The notes under the pieces are model-generated. The model was not told the DNA's origin, ran no database searches, and saw nothing but the letters and a program-made list of their open reading frames with translations. This document shows positions 22,450 through 33,914 of a stretch of 64,000 nucleotides of DNA, in pieces (position 1 is the first letter of the stretch; each line of letters opens with the position of its first letter). This stretch comes from Mytilus trossulus (Eukaryota > Mollusca > Bivalvia > Mytilida > Mytilidae). Location: contig NC_086381.1 in NCBI RefSeq assembly GCF_036588685.1, positions 65,541,436 to 65,605,435 of the forward strand, written 5' to 3'. A program made the position numbers and the translations under genes.

Positions 22450-25250
22450 ACATTAACAATTATAATATGTTTAAAGTGAATATTGTATGCAATTTTTAAA
22501 AGAAATATAAGGAGAATTTCGAAAAGAAATGTCAAAATCTTGTCATGATGAGTAATTGTTAAATGTGACGAAAAAGTTAAAATTAAAAATAGTTGTTAAT
22601 TATGTACTGATAATTATAAAACCAAATAGTTATACCAAACATTTTTAAGAATTACACTGATTTTAGAAAAATATGATGCCGAATGGACAAATGTCATTTT
22701 TAGAAATTTCTTAATTAAATTAAATTTGAAACAAGTTATCTCCCTTGCTTAAAAGTAAAAGTTTTCAGCTGTGTAAAGACAAAGCAAAGAAACAAACAAC
22801 TATTTCGCTTAAATACAACATTCAAGGCTAATTGATGAAACTTGATTACAAATATTTTTCAAGCAAAATGTGAATACTGTGGATTCCTTATTATTGACAG
22901 TTTTTTTTATTATTATTATTCATGTGAATGACAAATTTTAGGTTTTCACAAAATTATTTTTTGGGGGATTTGTATGGAGAATTTGTAAAATGTCTGAATG
23001 AAAGCATATTATTGGGGGTTAGAGTTAAAAATGAACCCAAGAATGATATATTTGAAGCAAAATAATTAGATTCTTCTGTTTAATACTAGGGATTTTTATC
23101 TAAATAACTCTGGGAAATGATGATAGTTTCAGATAAATAAGAATGAAGGTTTAAGGGGGGTATTTGAAATGATTTAAATACTTGTTCTTCCCACTTGGTC
23201 AAAGCATTAAGTGAATTTAATTTAAAAGGTAGATTATAATTTTGAAATGTTACTTTTACTTCACCATTATCTTGTTAGCAATCAGTGCTTTTAAGAAACA
23301 GATGCCCTGAAATAATTTTGATGACGCTTAAGTATATAACATTTTGGGTAATTTTTCACAATAAGGTATTTGAATTCAATCTAAGATACAAATATATTTT
23401 TAATATTTTGGTTTCCAATACATCATAATATGTCAAATATAATTTAGAATTTGATTAAAGACCTTTGTTTTTGACATTGTTTCGAAAATTATAAAACTTT
23501 TTTACAGATTTAAGCTCAAAATTATAATTTTTTTAATACTTAAATTACCAAACAAATATCAAATATTTTCATTTCAGAATTACATATAAAGATTCCCTCA
23601 AAAGCAGAACACCATATCCTGAACACTTGAAAACCATGACACCATTCAAAGAACCAATGAAAAAACAAAAGAAACAACCAGACCCTAGCAACTGCAAGCT
23701 ACTCCAAAGAGAAACTATGTTAGTAATAGATAAGAAACGCAGCGCTCTGAGCTCAATGTATTTCTGAAATGGTCATTTGATATTTGCTTAGTCTTCAAAA
23801 AAAAAATCAAGATGAACATTAATGTTCAGCTATGAAACTTTAAATGCAGATGACAAACTTTAATTTAGTTTCAAGTACAAATGTACTGTTATTCTCCAAT
23901 TTGACAATCAAGATGTATTGAAAACAGTAAAATATTTAGGGAAGTTGTTAAATTACAAAACTGAAATTTCAGTTTTATCATTTAAACGAGTGTATCACCA
24001 AAAACTGCATGAATTGTTTTGAAAATTTCAACCACCCGAAAGCACTAACAATGCAAACAAGACAATGTCACATTGGCACTCATTCCACATCTTCCTATAT
24101 ATATCAATTTAACTATTGAAATTGATGGGCAAACCATTTTGCTGCATTTCAGAAGAAAATCTTGTTCAATGGTTAAATAGTGTTGTAATCAAATTAAATC
24201 AATCTTCTTCCACGGTTTTATCATTTAATATCCAGTTTTTAATGTATATTATAATTTGTATGCCTGAATCTTTTTTTGAGTTTTTTTCGGTCAAATTTCT
24301 AACTTGGTTGTTCACATGAAATGCTTAATAAAAATCTCTGTCATTTATGTATTCAAGCTGAATATGTTCTCAAAAAAAATACTTTTTGGTAATTTTTAAA
24401 TATGAAATGAAAATTATTCCAGAATCCACCTACAAGAATCAAATAAGTACCACTTGTATTTATATTGGCATATTTATCTCAATATTTTTAAATTATGAGA
24501 AGGTGTCCATGGCTTTAATTAATCAAATTATTATTTGGCTACAGTTATAAATTATTGGATGAAAACTTTTACAACAAAAAAAAATTGCTCGACATAATCT
24601 TCCAGAATCGTTGATGGTGAATGTTTGGGATAATCATAAATATTTTTTTTTATTACAATATCAACTTATTTCAGAAATTCAAAATCTTATTCAATTAATC
24701 TGAACCAAACCATATTTTCCCCAATTACTAAATACTTTGCAGACATATCTTAATTTTCAAGCAGTTTTTTACCACTTCCCAAGGGTAAAATATACATGAA
24801 TTTGATCTTGGCATAGTGTACCTGAATTTTACTTCACAAATTTAGAGCAAAATTGCATCATTTGTTGAAATACCATATCGTATTGATACCCTTATTTTAT
24901 ACAACTTGCCTCCCCTTCTAATTTAGTGAATTTTTATTTCGCTACTCAGTGGCAGAATCCAGAACTTTTCATGAGGGGGCCCCCTCTAGTCATACTACAG
25001 TGATTCCTTATATAATCAACCAAAAGGAGTATGTTCGATAAGGTCCTAAAATGGCCCCCTTTTTAGCGTAAATTTCAAATTCAGATTAATCGACCAATAT
25101 CACGATAAATTACAGCTAATCCATTGACTAGCTAGGATATACACCATTTTGTTGGAAATTTTACGTTTCTGCATTTCATTATGACGTCACAAGTTGAACT
25201 CATATTGATTTTCACGAAAAAAATCAATGAAAATGGGTAAATTTCCATAG
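22450..25250. other. AT-rich stretch, no gene recognised
   Basis: A 'GTGGCAGAATCCAGAAC..GGGGGCCCCC' repeat fragment lies near 24,948-25,000. The other open frames are short and AT-driven. Confidence 0.45.
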
Positions 25251-25256
25251 ATTATT

Positions 25257-25382
25257 GGACAGGAAATATAGAGTGCATACGTCGACAACAAAGATCTTTT
25301 AAAATAATGTTTGTGAAGACATTTCACACGTCTTATTTGAATCTTAAGCTTGTCGACCCCTGCGCTCTATGTTTCCTGGTCC
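25257..25382. mobile_element. 126-bp hairpin element
   Basis: GGACAGGAAATATAGAGTGC and the following ~12 bases at 25,257 are inverted at 25,350-25,382 (ends CTATGTTTCCTGGTCC), about 32 bp per arm with a few mismatches. TGACGTCA lies about 70 bp outside it. It is too small to encode a transposase. Confidence 0.65.
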
Positions 25383-26179
25383 TTCATTTGGTTGCAATCT
25401 GGCTTATTTTGACAAATTTCACCAAAATCCCTTATTTTGACCTTTTTGGGATGTAAAAATTAACGTGTTAGAAGTAAACTTTGACAAAAACAGTTCTGTG
25501 TAGCTTTCTAACATGTCTTTAAGGCAACTTGAAACAGTTATTGTCTTGTTACTATGAACTTTATAATTGGGGACAAATATGGCTCTTACCGAACTTACTC
25601 CTTTACCCACAAAAGGGGGGGGGGGGGGGGGGGGCAAGGCTCCCTGGATCCACCTATGCTACTGTCATTCAAGATATCAGTGTTTTCATGTAAACCGGAA
25701 TCATAATTTGTCATTTTACCTTATATTTTCTGTAAAAAACAATACATTATTATATTCTGGAACAGTTCAATTGTAAAAACTCTTAGAAGCATATCTTAAT
25801 TTTCTAAAAAAAAAAATATAGAAATTTTTTATTTGTAATCTTTTATTTAACACATTTATTAATTTGGTTATGCATGAAAAAGGTTTGAACATTTATTTTC
25901 ATATTCGTTAATTGAAGTAAATTAACATTTCCAATAAAAAAAAAATTATTCAAGAAATTATTTACTAATTATTTTTGATAGTCCAATGGAATTTTCAAAA
26001 AATTTCAATATGTAAAACATTTTGAAGAAAGAGATGAAAAACACATAAAAATTTCATGTTGCATTTTGAAAATTTTTGATAGAATAAATGCAGCACAGAA
26101 TGAAAAAAAAAACATTTTACTTACACAAGTAGTAGATAAGTTAACATATCAAATACTTGCTAACATTCTGTGGTGTTTG

Positions 26180-26500
26180 AGATCACCCTTTTTTTTGTTT
26201 TGGTTGGTGCTTGGTGTCAGATCATTCCTGGTCTTTGGCAAGGTTGTTGTGCCTGAAAGCATCCCTGATCTTTGGAAAGGTTGGTGCATGGTGTCTGAGA
26301 TCATCCCTGGCTATTTAGTTTAGTTGGTTGCATGGTGCCTGAAAACCTCTTAGGTCTTTGGTTGGGTTGGTGCTTTTTGCCCTAGTTCATGTCTGTTCTT
26401 TGTTTTGGTTGGTGCTCAGTGCTGGAGTACATCCCTGGTCTTTGGTTGAATTGGTGCTTGAGAATCTCTCAGGTCTTTGAATGGGTTGTTGCTGTATAAT
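26180..26500 (+). repeat. Diverged tandem repeat, unit about 55 nt
   Basis: Six or so imperfect units of TTGGTGCTTGGTGTCTGAGA plus TCATCCCTGGTCTTTGG. The sequence resembles the 'TCTTTGGTTGGGTTGTTGTC' segment of the common short interspersed element and may be an expansion of it. Confidence 0.65.
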
Positions 26501-26569
26501 ATTTTGTTGTCAGTGTAGACAATTTTCCGTCACTTTTTTTGGTTATGTGTTGTCTTTTTTCACCACATG

Positions 26570-27440
26570 GTTTGAGATTGTACCTCTTGTTGATCAAAAT
26601 ATCTGACTGTTTTGTTTGAATTTTGAGGATAGTAGTAAAAATACTATTAGAGATATGCTATTCCCAGATGTTCCAGGACATGGATACCTTCATGATTACA
26701 CTGTGTGTGCTGCTTCCTTGAAAAAAGGTGAAAACAAGATGTCTCATGTTAAATTTTGTGAGGTAGGATATTTCTCGTGTTCCAGGGTGTTCTCAAATTA
26801 CACCAGTTAATACTTCTGATTGATTTGTTCTGTGGTTTTACCTCATTGACAAAAATACACAGAGACAAAAATAATAAATACTGCATACCTATACATCTTC
26901 GTAAGAACTCTGAAATAGATATGAAGAAGAAAGATTAGTTATTTGCACTTCCATAAAAGAAATCTACATGCCACTCTTCTTCTGTCACAACATAGCCAAA
27001 CTCTAGGGTGTATGACTGAGGTTGCATCTACAACAAAAACAAATTTGTAAATTATTAGTGTTTGAGAATGTTGGTGTCACTTCCATCAAATGAGTCCATG
27101 ACTGAAACATCCTCTCGGCTGCATCTGCAAAAACAAATCTGTAGTGTCGTGGAGAACGTTGTTGTCACTTTCATCAAACGGGCCCTTTAACAAGCTCATG
27201 GTAGAGTGATCTTGTTACTATTGTATAGTGCTGCGGAAACTCTGCGCTACCCTCCCTGGCCTAGTACAACGGAGTCTATCCAACGTCTATGACTGTAACA
27301 TCCCACTGCTGCAATCTGCGAAAAACAAAATAATAGAATTAATAATCTGTTGTTGAACTCTGAAATGAAATAAAAATACATATACAACATTACACATATA
27401 AGAAAAAAATCAATTAAACTTTATTTTATTTTCTTTGAGG
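26570..27440. repeat. Tandem segmental duplication, copy A
   Basis: This segment and 27,505-28,370 align along their whole length. The distal halves (from GCCACTCTTCTTCTGTCACA on) are almost identical, while the proximal halves have diverged with indels. On the minus strand the segment contains three sub-repeats, each starting after TTTGTTTTTGCAG or similar and sharing TGCAGCC..CAGTCAT and TTTGATGGAAGTGAC. One sub-repeat reads MQPQSYTLEFGYVVTEEEWH and then ends within ~10 codons. The function is unknown. Confidence 0.8.
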
Positions 27441-27504
27441 TAATTTTTAAATTTAAAAATTAAATACATATTTTTTTAATTTAACTTTGGTATCTTCCTT
27501 TTTT

Positions 27505-28370
27505 TTATGTAGCTCTTGTTGACCATTATACCAGACTGTTTTAACTATTAGAGGTATTGTATTTCTAGAAGTTCAAGGACATGCATACATTCTTGACTAC
27601 ACTGTGTGCTGCTTCAATGAAAAAAGGTGAAAATAAGATGTGTGTTAAATTTTTATGAGGTAGGATATTTTTTGTGTTCCAGAGTGTTCTCTCTCAAATT
27701 ACACTAGTCAAACTTATTACTTCTGATCGATGTACTGTTCTTTGGGTTTTAACTCATTGACAAAAATACACCAAAAGACAAAAAATAATAAATATTTTAT
27801 ACCTATGCATCTTTGTAAGAACTCTGAAATGGATATAAGAAGAAAGATTAGTAATTTGTCACTTCCATAAAAATGGACATACAGAAGTCTATATGCCACT
27901 CTTCTTCTGTCACAACATAGCCAAACTCTAGGGTGTATGACTGAGGTTGCATCTACAACAAAAACAAATTTGTAAATTATTAGTGTTTGAGAATGTTGGT
28001 GCCACTTCCATCAAATGAGTCCATGACTGAAACATCCTCTCGGCTGCATCTGCAAAAACAAATCTGTAGTTTCGTGGAGAACGTTGTTGTCACTTTCATC
28101 AAACGGGCCCTTTAACAAGCTCATGGTAGAGTGATCTTGCTACTATTGTATAGTGCTGCGGAAACTCTGTGCTACCCTCCCTGGCCTAGTACAACGGAGT
28201 CTATCCAACGTCTATGACTGTAACATCCCACTGCTGCAATCTGCAAAAATCAAAATTATAGAATTAATAATCTGTTGTTGAACTCTGAAATGAAATATAA
28301 ATACATATACAACATTACACATATAAGAATAAAATCAATTAAACTTTATTTTCTTTCCTTTGAAGTAAAT
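27505..28370. repeat. Tandem segmental duplication, copy B
   Basis: This is the second copy of 26,570-27,440. Its minus-strand frame keeps MQPQSYTLEFGYVVTEEEWH but differs after it because of a short insertion (around 27,872-27,895). Confidence 0.8.
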
Positions 28371-28489
28371 TTCAAAATTAAATATTTCTTTTTTTAATTT
28401 AACTTTTACTTTATTTTCCCACAAAATTTAGCTTTGTAAATGTTGTAAAAATACACAAATTATTAGTCTGTTTCTTTTGTTACCTTTTC

Positions 28490-28880
28490 TGAAGTTGGAC
28501 ACAGACTTCTTTTTAATGAGTTTTACGGTGCAAATTGCTGTGTTTGTTTTTTCTACATTGGCTCATAGAGGTATAAGTGTGGGTTGAGATCTCTCAAAAC
28601 ATGTTTAACCCACTGCATTTTTGCACCTGTCCCTTGTTAGAAGCCTCTGGACCTTGTTAGTCTCGTAGGTTTTTTAATTTCAGTTCATTTTAATATATGT
28701 TTGAGTTTAGTATGACATCCACTTTCACTGACCTAGTGAACATTTTTGTGTAGGGGTCAGCTGAAGCCTGCCTCCAGATGCTGGATTTTCTTGCTGAGTT
28801 GAAGAGTCATTACTTGATTCGGCTGTTTTTTGCTCTTTGGTTGGGTTGTTGTCTCAGACATAATTCGTTTGTATAAGATT
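28490..28880 (+). repeat. Dispersed repeat fragments (short interspersed type)
   Basis: Degraded ACATGTTTAACCCACTGCAT, CCTTGTTAGAAGCCTCTGGA and CTCTTTGGTTGGGTTGTTG blocks are in the same order as in the other copies. Confidence 0.65.
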
Positions 28881-29429
28881 TGTACTTTGCAAATAATTGC
28901 ACTCAAGTGAGTAAAAAATTGAAGCAAAAACATTTGAGTTTTACCACTGAAATAATATTTTTTGTTGGCAAAACCGTTTTATTTTGACATTCTGTTCTTT
29001 TTATTATCTGACCAAGCTGAGCAACCATCTACTACAATGGTTCTTATTAAATGTTGTATGCATACAGACCAAAATGAGGTTGAATTGTGGTTTTGGAAAA
29101 AAATATGAAATCAGCAATGCTTTTCAGATCATTTTCATTTTTACCAATTTAACTATAAAAATGACTGTTAATAATTACAAGTCATTTCTTCATTATTCCA
29201 CTTTTATTAATATTTATAAAAAAAACAAAGTGCTGTTATTGTTTATCTAAATCATTGCAAATGCCTCTTTAAGTGATAAATTATCTAAATGTATTTTTTT
29301 TAAGCAGAAGGTGGCTAAAATACACAAGATAATGATAATTAAGTAATTTTTATAACAATTTGAAGCTCCTACCTAAGCTTAGGAATTTGATGGTTTCTTT
29401 AATGTTTTTTGAGTGAAAGTGACAAGCTC

Positions 29430-29690
29430 CAGGGGAGGATCCAGCCATTTTAAAAAGGGGGGTTCCCAACCCAGAGTAAAGGGGGGGAGGGGTGGGGGAG
29501 TCAAACTATATGCTCCCATTCAAATGCATTGATAGGCCCCAAAAAAGGGGGGTTCCCAACCCAGATTAAAAGGGGGGGTCCAACTATATGCTCCCATTCA
29601 AATGCATTGATGGGCCAAAAAAAAGGGGGGTTCCAAATTCCAGACACACCCCCCCCCCCCCCCCCCTCCACCCCTGGATTCACCACTGAG
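29430..29690. repeat. Tandem units of a 'GGGGGGTTCCCAACCCAG' repeat
   Basis: Two to three units of about 75 nt (TTCCCAACCCAGATTAAAAG..ATATGCTCCCATTCAAATGC) end in a long C run and 'CTGGATTCACCACTGA'. A single related unit is at 20,400-20,500. Confidence 0.75.
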
Positions 29691-29699
29691 CTCATTGTG

Positions 29700-31200
29700 T
29701 AAAAGGCATATTCTATTGTGCAAACCATAAGCCTTGCTATCAACAATAAATTTGGTGAAAACTTTATCAAAAATGAAAGTCAAATCTTCTTATCACTAAA
29801 AAAAGGTTATATTGCCTTTTGTTCAAACTCATTTACACTCTGACGAAACTAAAAAAAAAATCAGTCAAAGTCAATCAAATGTTTAGCATTGACAGTAAAA
29901 GTCAATCAAATGTTTAGCATTGACAATGCATATAACATTTCAATGGAACTAACGTACATAAGGTTCTTTGTGACTCAAGAGGTGAAAGCCCATTAAACTA
30001 CTAACAATGACGAAATGCTTTCCATGTCTCCAACAAAGTTGTCACTAGTACCATTCAACTTCAATCAACATTGTGTTTGTCTTAGTCAAAGTCAAAGTGC
30101 AGTGCTAGTGAAATTGTCTCAACAGAGTAGAAATGAGTAAAAAATGTTTTTGAAGATACTTGAACATTTATAAAATTATATTTATTTCAAGATGTAGGAC
30201 ACACGTTTGGACATTTTAGTGTGCTGATTAGGGTCTCCATGCTGTGGTATTTTGTTAGAAGAATGGCATCCTACATCTTAGTCTTGGAATTTATTTTGAA
30301 AAATGAAGAAAAAAATCTTTTGTTGATTGTAAGCATGGCAAAAGGCAAAACAATTTCTGTATTTCTTTTATCTTAGTTATCAATTATATATGTGAGGGGG
30401 ATAGGACCTATATTGGGACTCAGGAATCTGGTATTTTAAAGCACAGGATTTAGGGATTGACCCCTTCAGGATAAAGTTGGTTTTTTTTTAATTTCTTGAT
30501 GTCAGGATCTAAATTTATTTAAATTTCGGGAGCTCAGGATTTTGTGTTTTTAAGCCCGGGATTTCGGGATCAGGACCCCTCTTTAAGTTTTCAGAATTAT
30601 TCCATGTGGTCAGAGTTATCTCCCATTGATCAAACAACTCCATATTTACTTACATTGTTAAATTTTGAAAAATGACCAGAGCAACTGAATTAATTCTAAA
30701 GACCATTCAGGTAGTGGCCATTTTCTTCAATGATAAGAGTGACATTTTTCTCTTGTTGGGGAGTCAAGATTTCCATTATTTTTTTAAACCATAAATTGGC
30801 TTATTTAAAATTTGAAACCCCTCAATTTGAAAAGTTTTCAGTATGAAATTTTGTGTTAAATGGTTAGGCATTGCACAAAACAGGCTCAAGCTTTATTTAA
30901 TTAAAAAATTTCACCCTGCAACATGCTCATGTGCTTAGGTCAGATATTTGTGTGTATGTAAGTTATTTGTCAGTCTGTTCATTTTATTCACAAATATTTT
31001 AGACTTTGGATGATTTACAAGTTCACGTATTGTATAAACATCAGACTATAGTTGAAACCTCTAGATGGTTTTGGTTATTTATTTTCCTTTGGTCACTGTC
31101 TTGTTGGTGTATACCCTTGATCCCCCATTTTCCATAATGATGCTTAATATTTAACCAACAATAAGAATACTCACCAAGTATAATTTAAGATGAGGTTCTT
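29700..31200. other. No gene recognised; one dispersed repeat
   Basis: A repeat with alternating GGGATTTAGGGATTGACCCC-like blocks lies at about 30,395-30,590. A short direct duplication of TCAATCAAATGTTTAGCATT occurs at about 29,870-29,925. Confidence 0.45.
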
Positions 31201-31202
31201 AC

Positions 31203-31290
31203 CATACTCTTTGGTAACCCCAAAAATACTTAATACATTGCTTACTCTTCAAGGTCATACGGTTCTTCTTTCTGCTCTGTTGTTTGGTCC
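31203..31290 (-). other. Exon-like block, 88 nt (minus strand)
   Basis: The acceptor GATATTTTGTAG and donor TATG|GTAAGA are strong. One frame is open throughout and is basic (KQQSRKKNRM..). Another reads EQKEEPYDLEE then stop. No family is recognised. It could be an upstream exon of the minus-strand unit. Confidence 0.35.
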
Positions 31291-31517
31291 CTACAAAATA
31301 TCATTTTATTTTAATATATGAAAGGATTGAAACTCAAAACTGTATTGTTCATCCTTTTTTAATAAAATGTTTATTCAGTCACATGTTTTCCTTGGTACAT
31401 CTCCTTTAATCAATGCCATATTTCACCTCATTTCTAATATATTTATTTCAAGAAAGATAAAATTAAACACCACTATTATCCTATAAAACAAACCTCAAAA
31501 TTTTGACCAATACATAC

Positions 31518-31808
31518 CTGAGTAATCATTTCCAATGCTGTAAAGCTTCATCATAAACTGATTGATGAAATGCAGCTGGCTGATTTTCTAATCATTGTAA
31601 TGTTGACTATAGTCTGATTCTCTAATCATTGTAATGTTGACTCTAGTCTGATTTTCTAATCATTGTAATGTTCACTGTAGTCTGATTCTCTAATCATTGT
31701 TATGTTGACTATACAGTCTAGGTGTCTGTAAGTCTTCACATTTCTCTGGTTCAACAATTCATCAAAATAAGACTGTTGCATTTTGTGGATAATAGTCTTG
31801 TAAATTCT
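31518..31808 (-). other. Exon-like block, 291 nt, containing a 34-nt minisatellite (minus strand)
   Basis: The acceptor TTTGGTTTTTCAG and donor CTCAG|GTATGT are good. The first 50 or so codons are open (RIYKTIIHKMQQSYFDELLN ...) and then stop inside four copies of a 34-nt repeat. All three frames are closed across the block, so it is either the stop-bearing exon of a short protein or non-coding. Confidence 0.35.
31581..31716. repeat. 34-nt tandem repeat, four copies
   Basis: The unit is TCTAATCATTGTAATGTTGA plus CTATAGTCTGATTC, repeated four times with few changes. The unit length is not a multiple of three, so it breaks any reading frame through it. Confidence 0.9.
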
Positions 31809-32329
31809 CTGAAAAACCAAATGTAATTAACTTTTATATAAAAAATGTATTCAGAAGGTATTGCCAACAAATTCAGTTGGTACACTGTCAGTCTCCTAGA
31901 CATATACATGAATGTGTCCCCTATTCCTGTTGTTGTAGGTAGATACTATTTGGAAGCAATACCTGGTCAAGTTACATGGATCTTTCAACTTGAAATGCAT
32001 GATATATTTGCCACAGGGGGTTATGCACCCACAATCAATCATGAATTTTACCATGGTTACAGAACTTATAGTTACAGTTCGATGATGTTTATACAAGAGT
32101 AAAAGCTTGAAAACATAACAACTCTAATAAATCAATAAACTTAAAGAAATGGGGTAAAGTCATCATATTGTAATTTCACATGCAACATGAAAAATTAGTG
32201 AAATCATTCAATTCTCCAAAAGTAATTTTCTGGAACTTTTAAAATCTAAAATCCAACACAGATCACATTGAATTAATTAATTGCCTTAAAATTCTTTCAA
32301 ACATATTTCATGTCCTCTAATATTCTAAT

Positions 32330-32590
32330 GAAACAAGAATGTGTCCATAGTACACGGATGCCCCACTCACACTATAATTTTCCATGTTCAGTGGACCGTG
32401 TAATTGGGGTCAAAACTTTAATTTGAAATTAAAATTAGAAAGATCATATGATAGGGAACATGTGTACTAAGTTTCAAGTAGATGTGAATCAGTTTAACTT
32501 CATCAAAAACTACCTTGACCAAAAACTTTAACCTGAACTTTGCACTTTCATTTTCTATGTTCAGTGGACCATCGTAGGTGGGGCATAAAA
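32330..32590 (+). repeat. Dispersed repeat, 'GGGGCATAAAAA' family
   Basis: It aligns with 5,920-6,376 from AAGAATGTGTCCATAGTAC to GTGGGGCATAAAAA and has lost the ACGGACGAAC tract. Confidence 0.75.
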
Positions 32591-33449
32591 ATACCTAGGT
32601 CTTTGTCCAAGTAAAAATCAATTTAAACTGATTTGGCTTCTAATTCTAACCTATTGATCACACGACCATTTCTAACCTTTTGATCACATGACCATATAGG
32701 TGTTACACAACAATCTACTCATTTCACACTTTAGTAACTGGCTGTGCAGAAAATATCTACTGACAAAGGACATACTGCAAATAAATTATGTAACTGAACT
32801 TTACTCAGATCAATAACAAAAACGTGAAAAAAGTGTTAAAACAATTGAGATTAAACCATGTAAATAATATTTATTACCACCAAAACGGCTGTAAGTAAAT
32901 CGAGGATCAAGGACAATATAATGGAGAATCAAGTCTTCTACTTTTTGAATTATGGCTTTATCATCTTTATAAAATACAAATAGACTGCATCTACTATAAA
33001 CTTGAAAACTGTAAACTTGAAATATAATTCCATGTATCAGTAAAATACGAAAAAGTAAAATAAATATTTTCAAATCTTTGCTATCGATAGTTGAGCAAAA
33101 ATATGCCATCTGCATTTTCAGTTGGTGCAACCTTTTCAAACATCACGATACTTGCTACAGCATCGACTCAGGCACTTGTTTTGTAGTAACCAGTGCATGC
33201 TCTAGTAATTTTTTTTTATTTATTCCGATGTCAATGAACACGATTGATTGTTGGTTACTTGGTGTCCAGTGGCAAATATTTCATGCATATTCAGGACGAT
33301 CAATGAACACGAGCCAACTTATTAAATTTCATCAGATAGTCTTCTATATCATATCTTAATTTTTCGAAAAAGATTTCAAAAGTCGTATTTTGATCCATAT
33401 TTTTAATAATGAAAATAATCTGGGAAAATACCAAGGGGTTAATATCTAC

Positions 33450-33690
33450 CTTGAGTATTTGTGGTTTCACGAACAGTTCAAATCAAATCTTTTGCTTCTG
33501 TAAACTGCATGTGTCCATCTTGTTCGTTTGAAGACAAAGTGCTATTTGAAACACTTCGGCGGGAAGTTTTCCACTGGTCAACAATGAAGGGTCTAAAAAC
33601 TCCAAACCAATGAAAACTCACAAAATAAGACACACCCTCGGTATTAAAACTGCTCACAAAAATTATTTGACAACAGCTAGCCTTTTTTAA
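33450..33690 (-). other. Candidate first exon of a minus-strand transcript
   Basis: The donor ACTCAAG|GTAGAT ends the block. Upstream on the minus strand lies CATTGGTTTGG at 33,601-33,611, a possible reverse CCAAT box. An ATG in good context (AACAAGATGG) opens an 11-codon frame (MDTCSLQKQKI). A longer frame without an obvious start reads WKTSRRSVSNSTLSSNEQDG. No TATA or initiator could be fixed. It is placed here mainly because exon-like blocks follow downstream on the same strand. Confidence 0.22.
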
Positions 33691-33914
33691 CAATAAAATT
33701 TAGATCTCAAATCGAGCATAAAAAGGTGTGATAATACATTTGATATAAAAATGACTTGTAAAGATCTTTTTTAACCTATAAAGACTCATGAAATTAAGAG
33801 ACCGTTGCATTTTATACATAAACAGTTACAAATAATAAATAAGAAACAACACGAACTCCATTAAAAAAGTTACAATTAAATATGTATCATAATCTAGTTG
33901 TTCTTTATCACTTA

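Noticed and set aside
26921-27320. Three consecutive short exons with 45-60-nt introns within the duplicated segment
   Set aside because: The supposed introns are too short and lack good donors; internal sub-repeats explain the pattern better.
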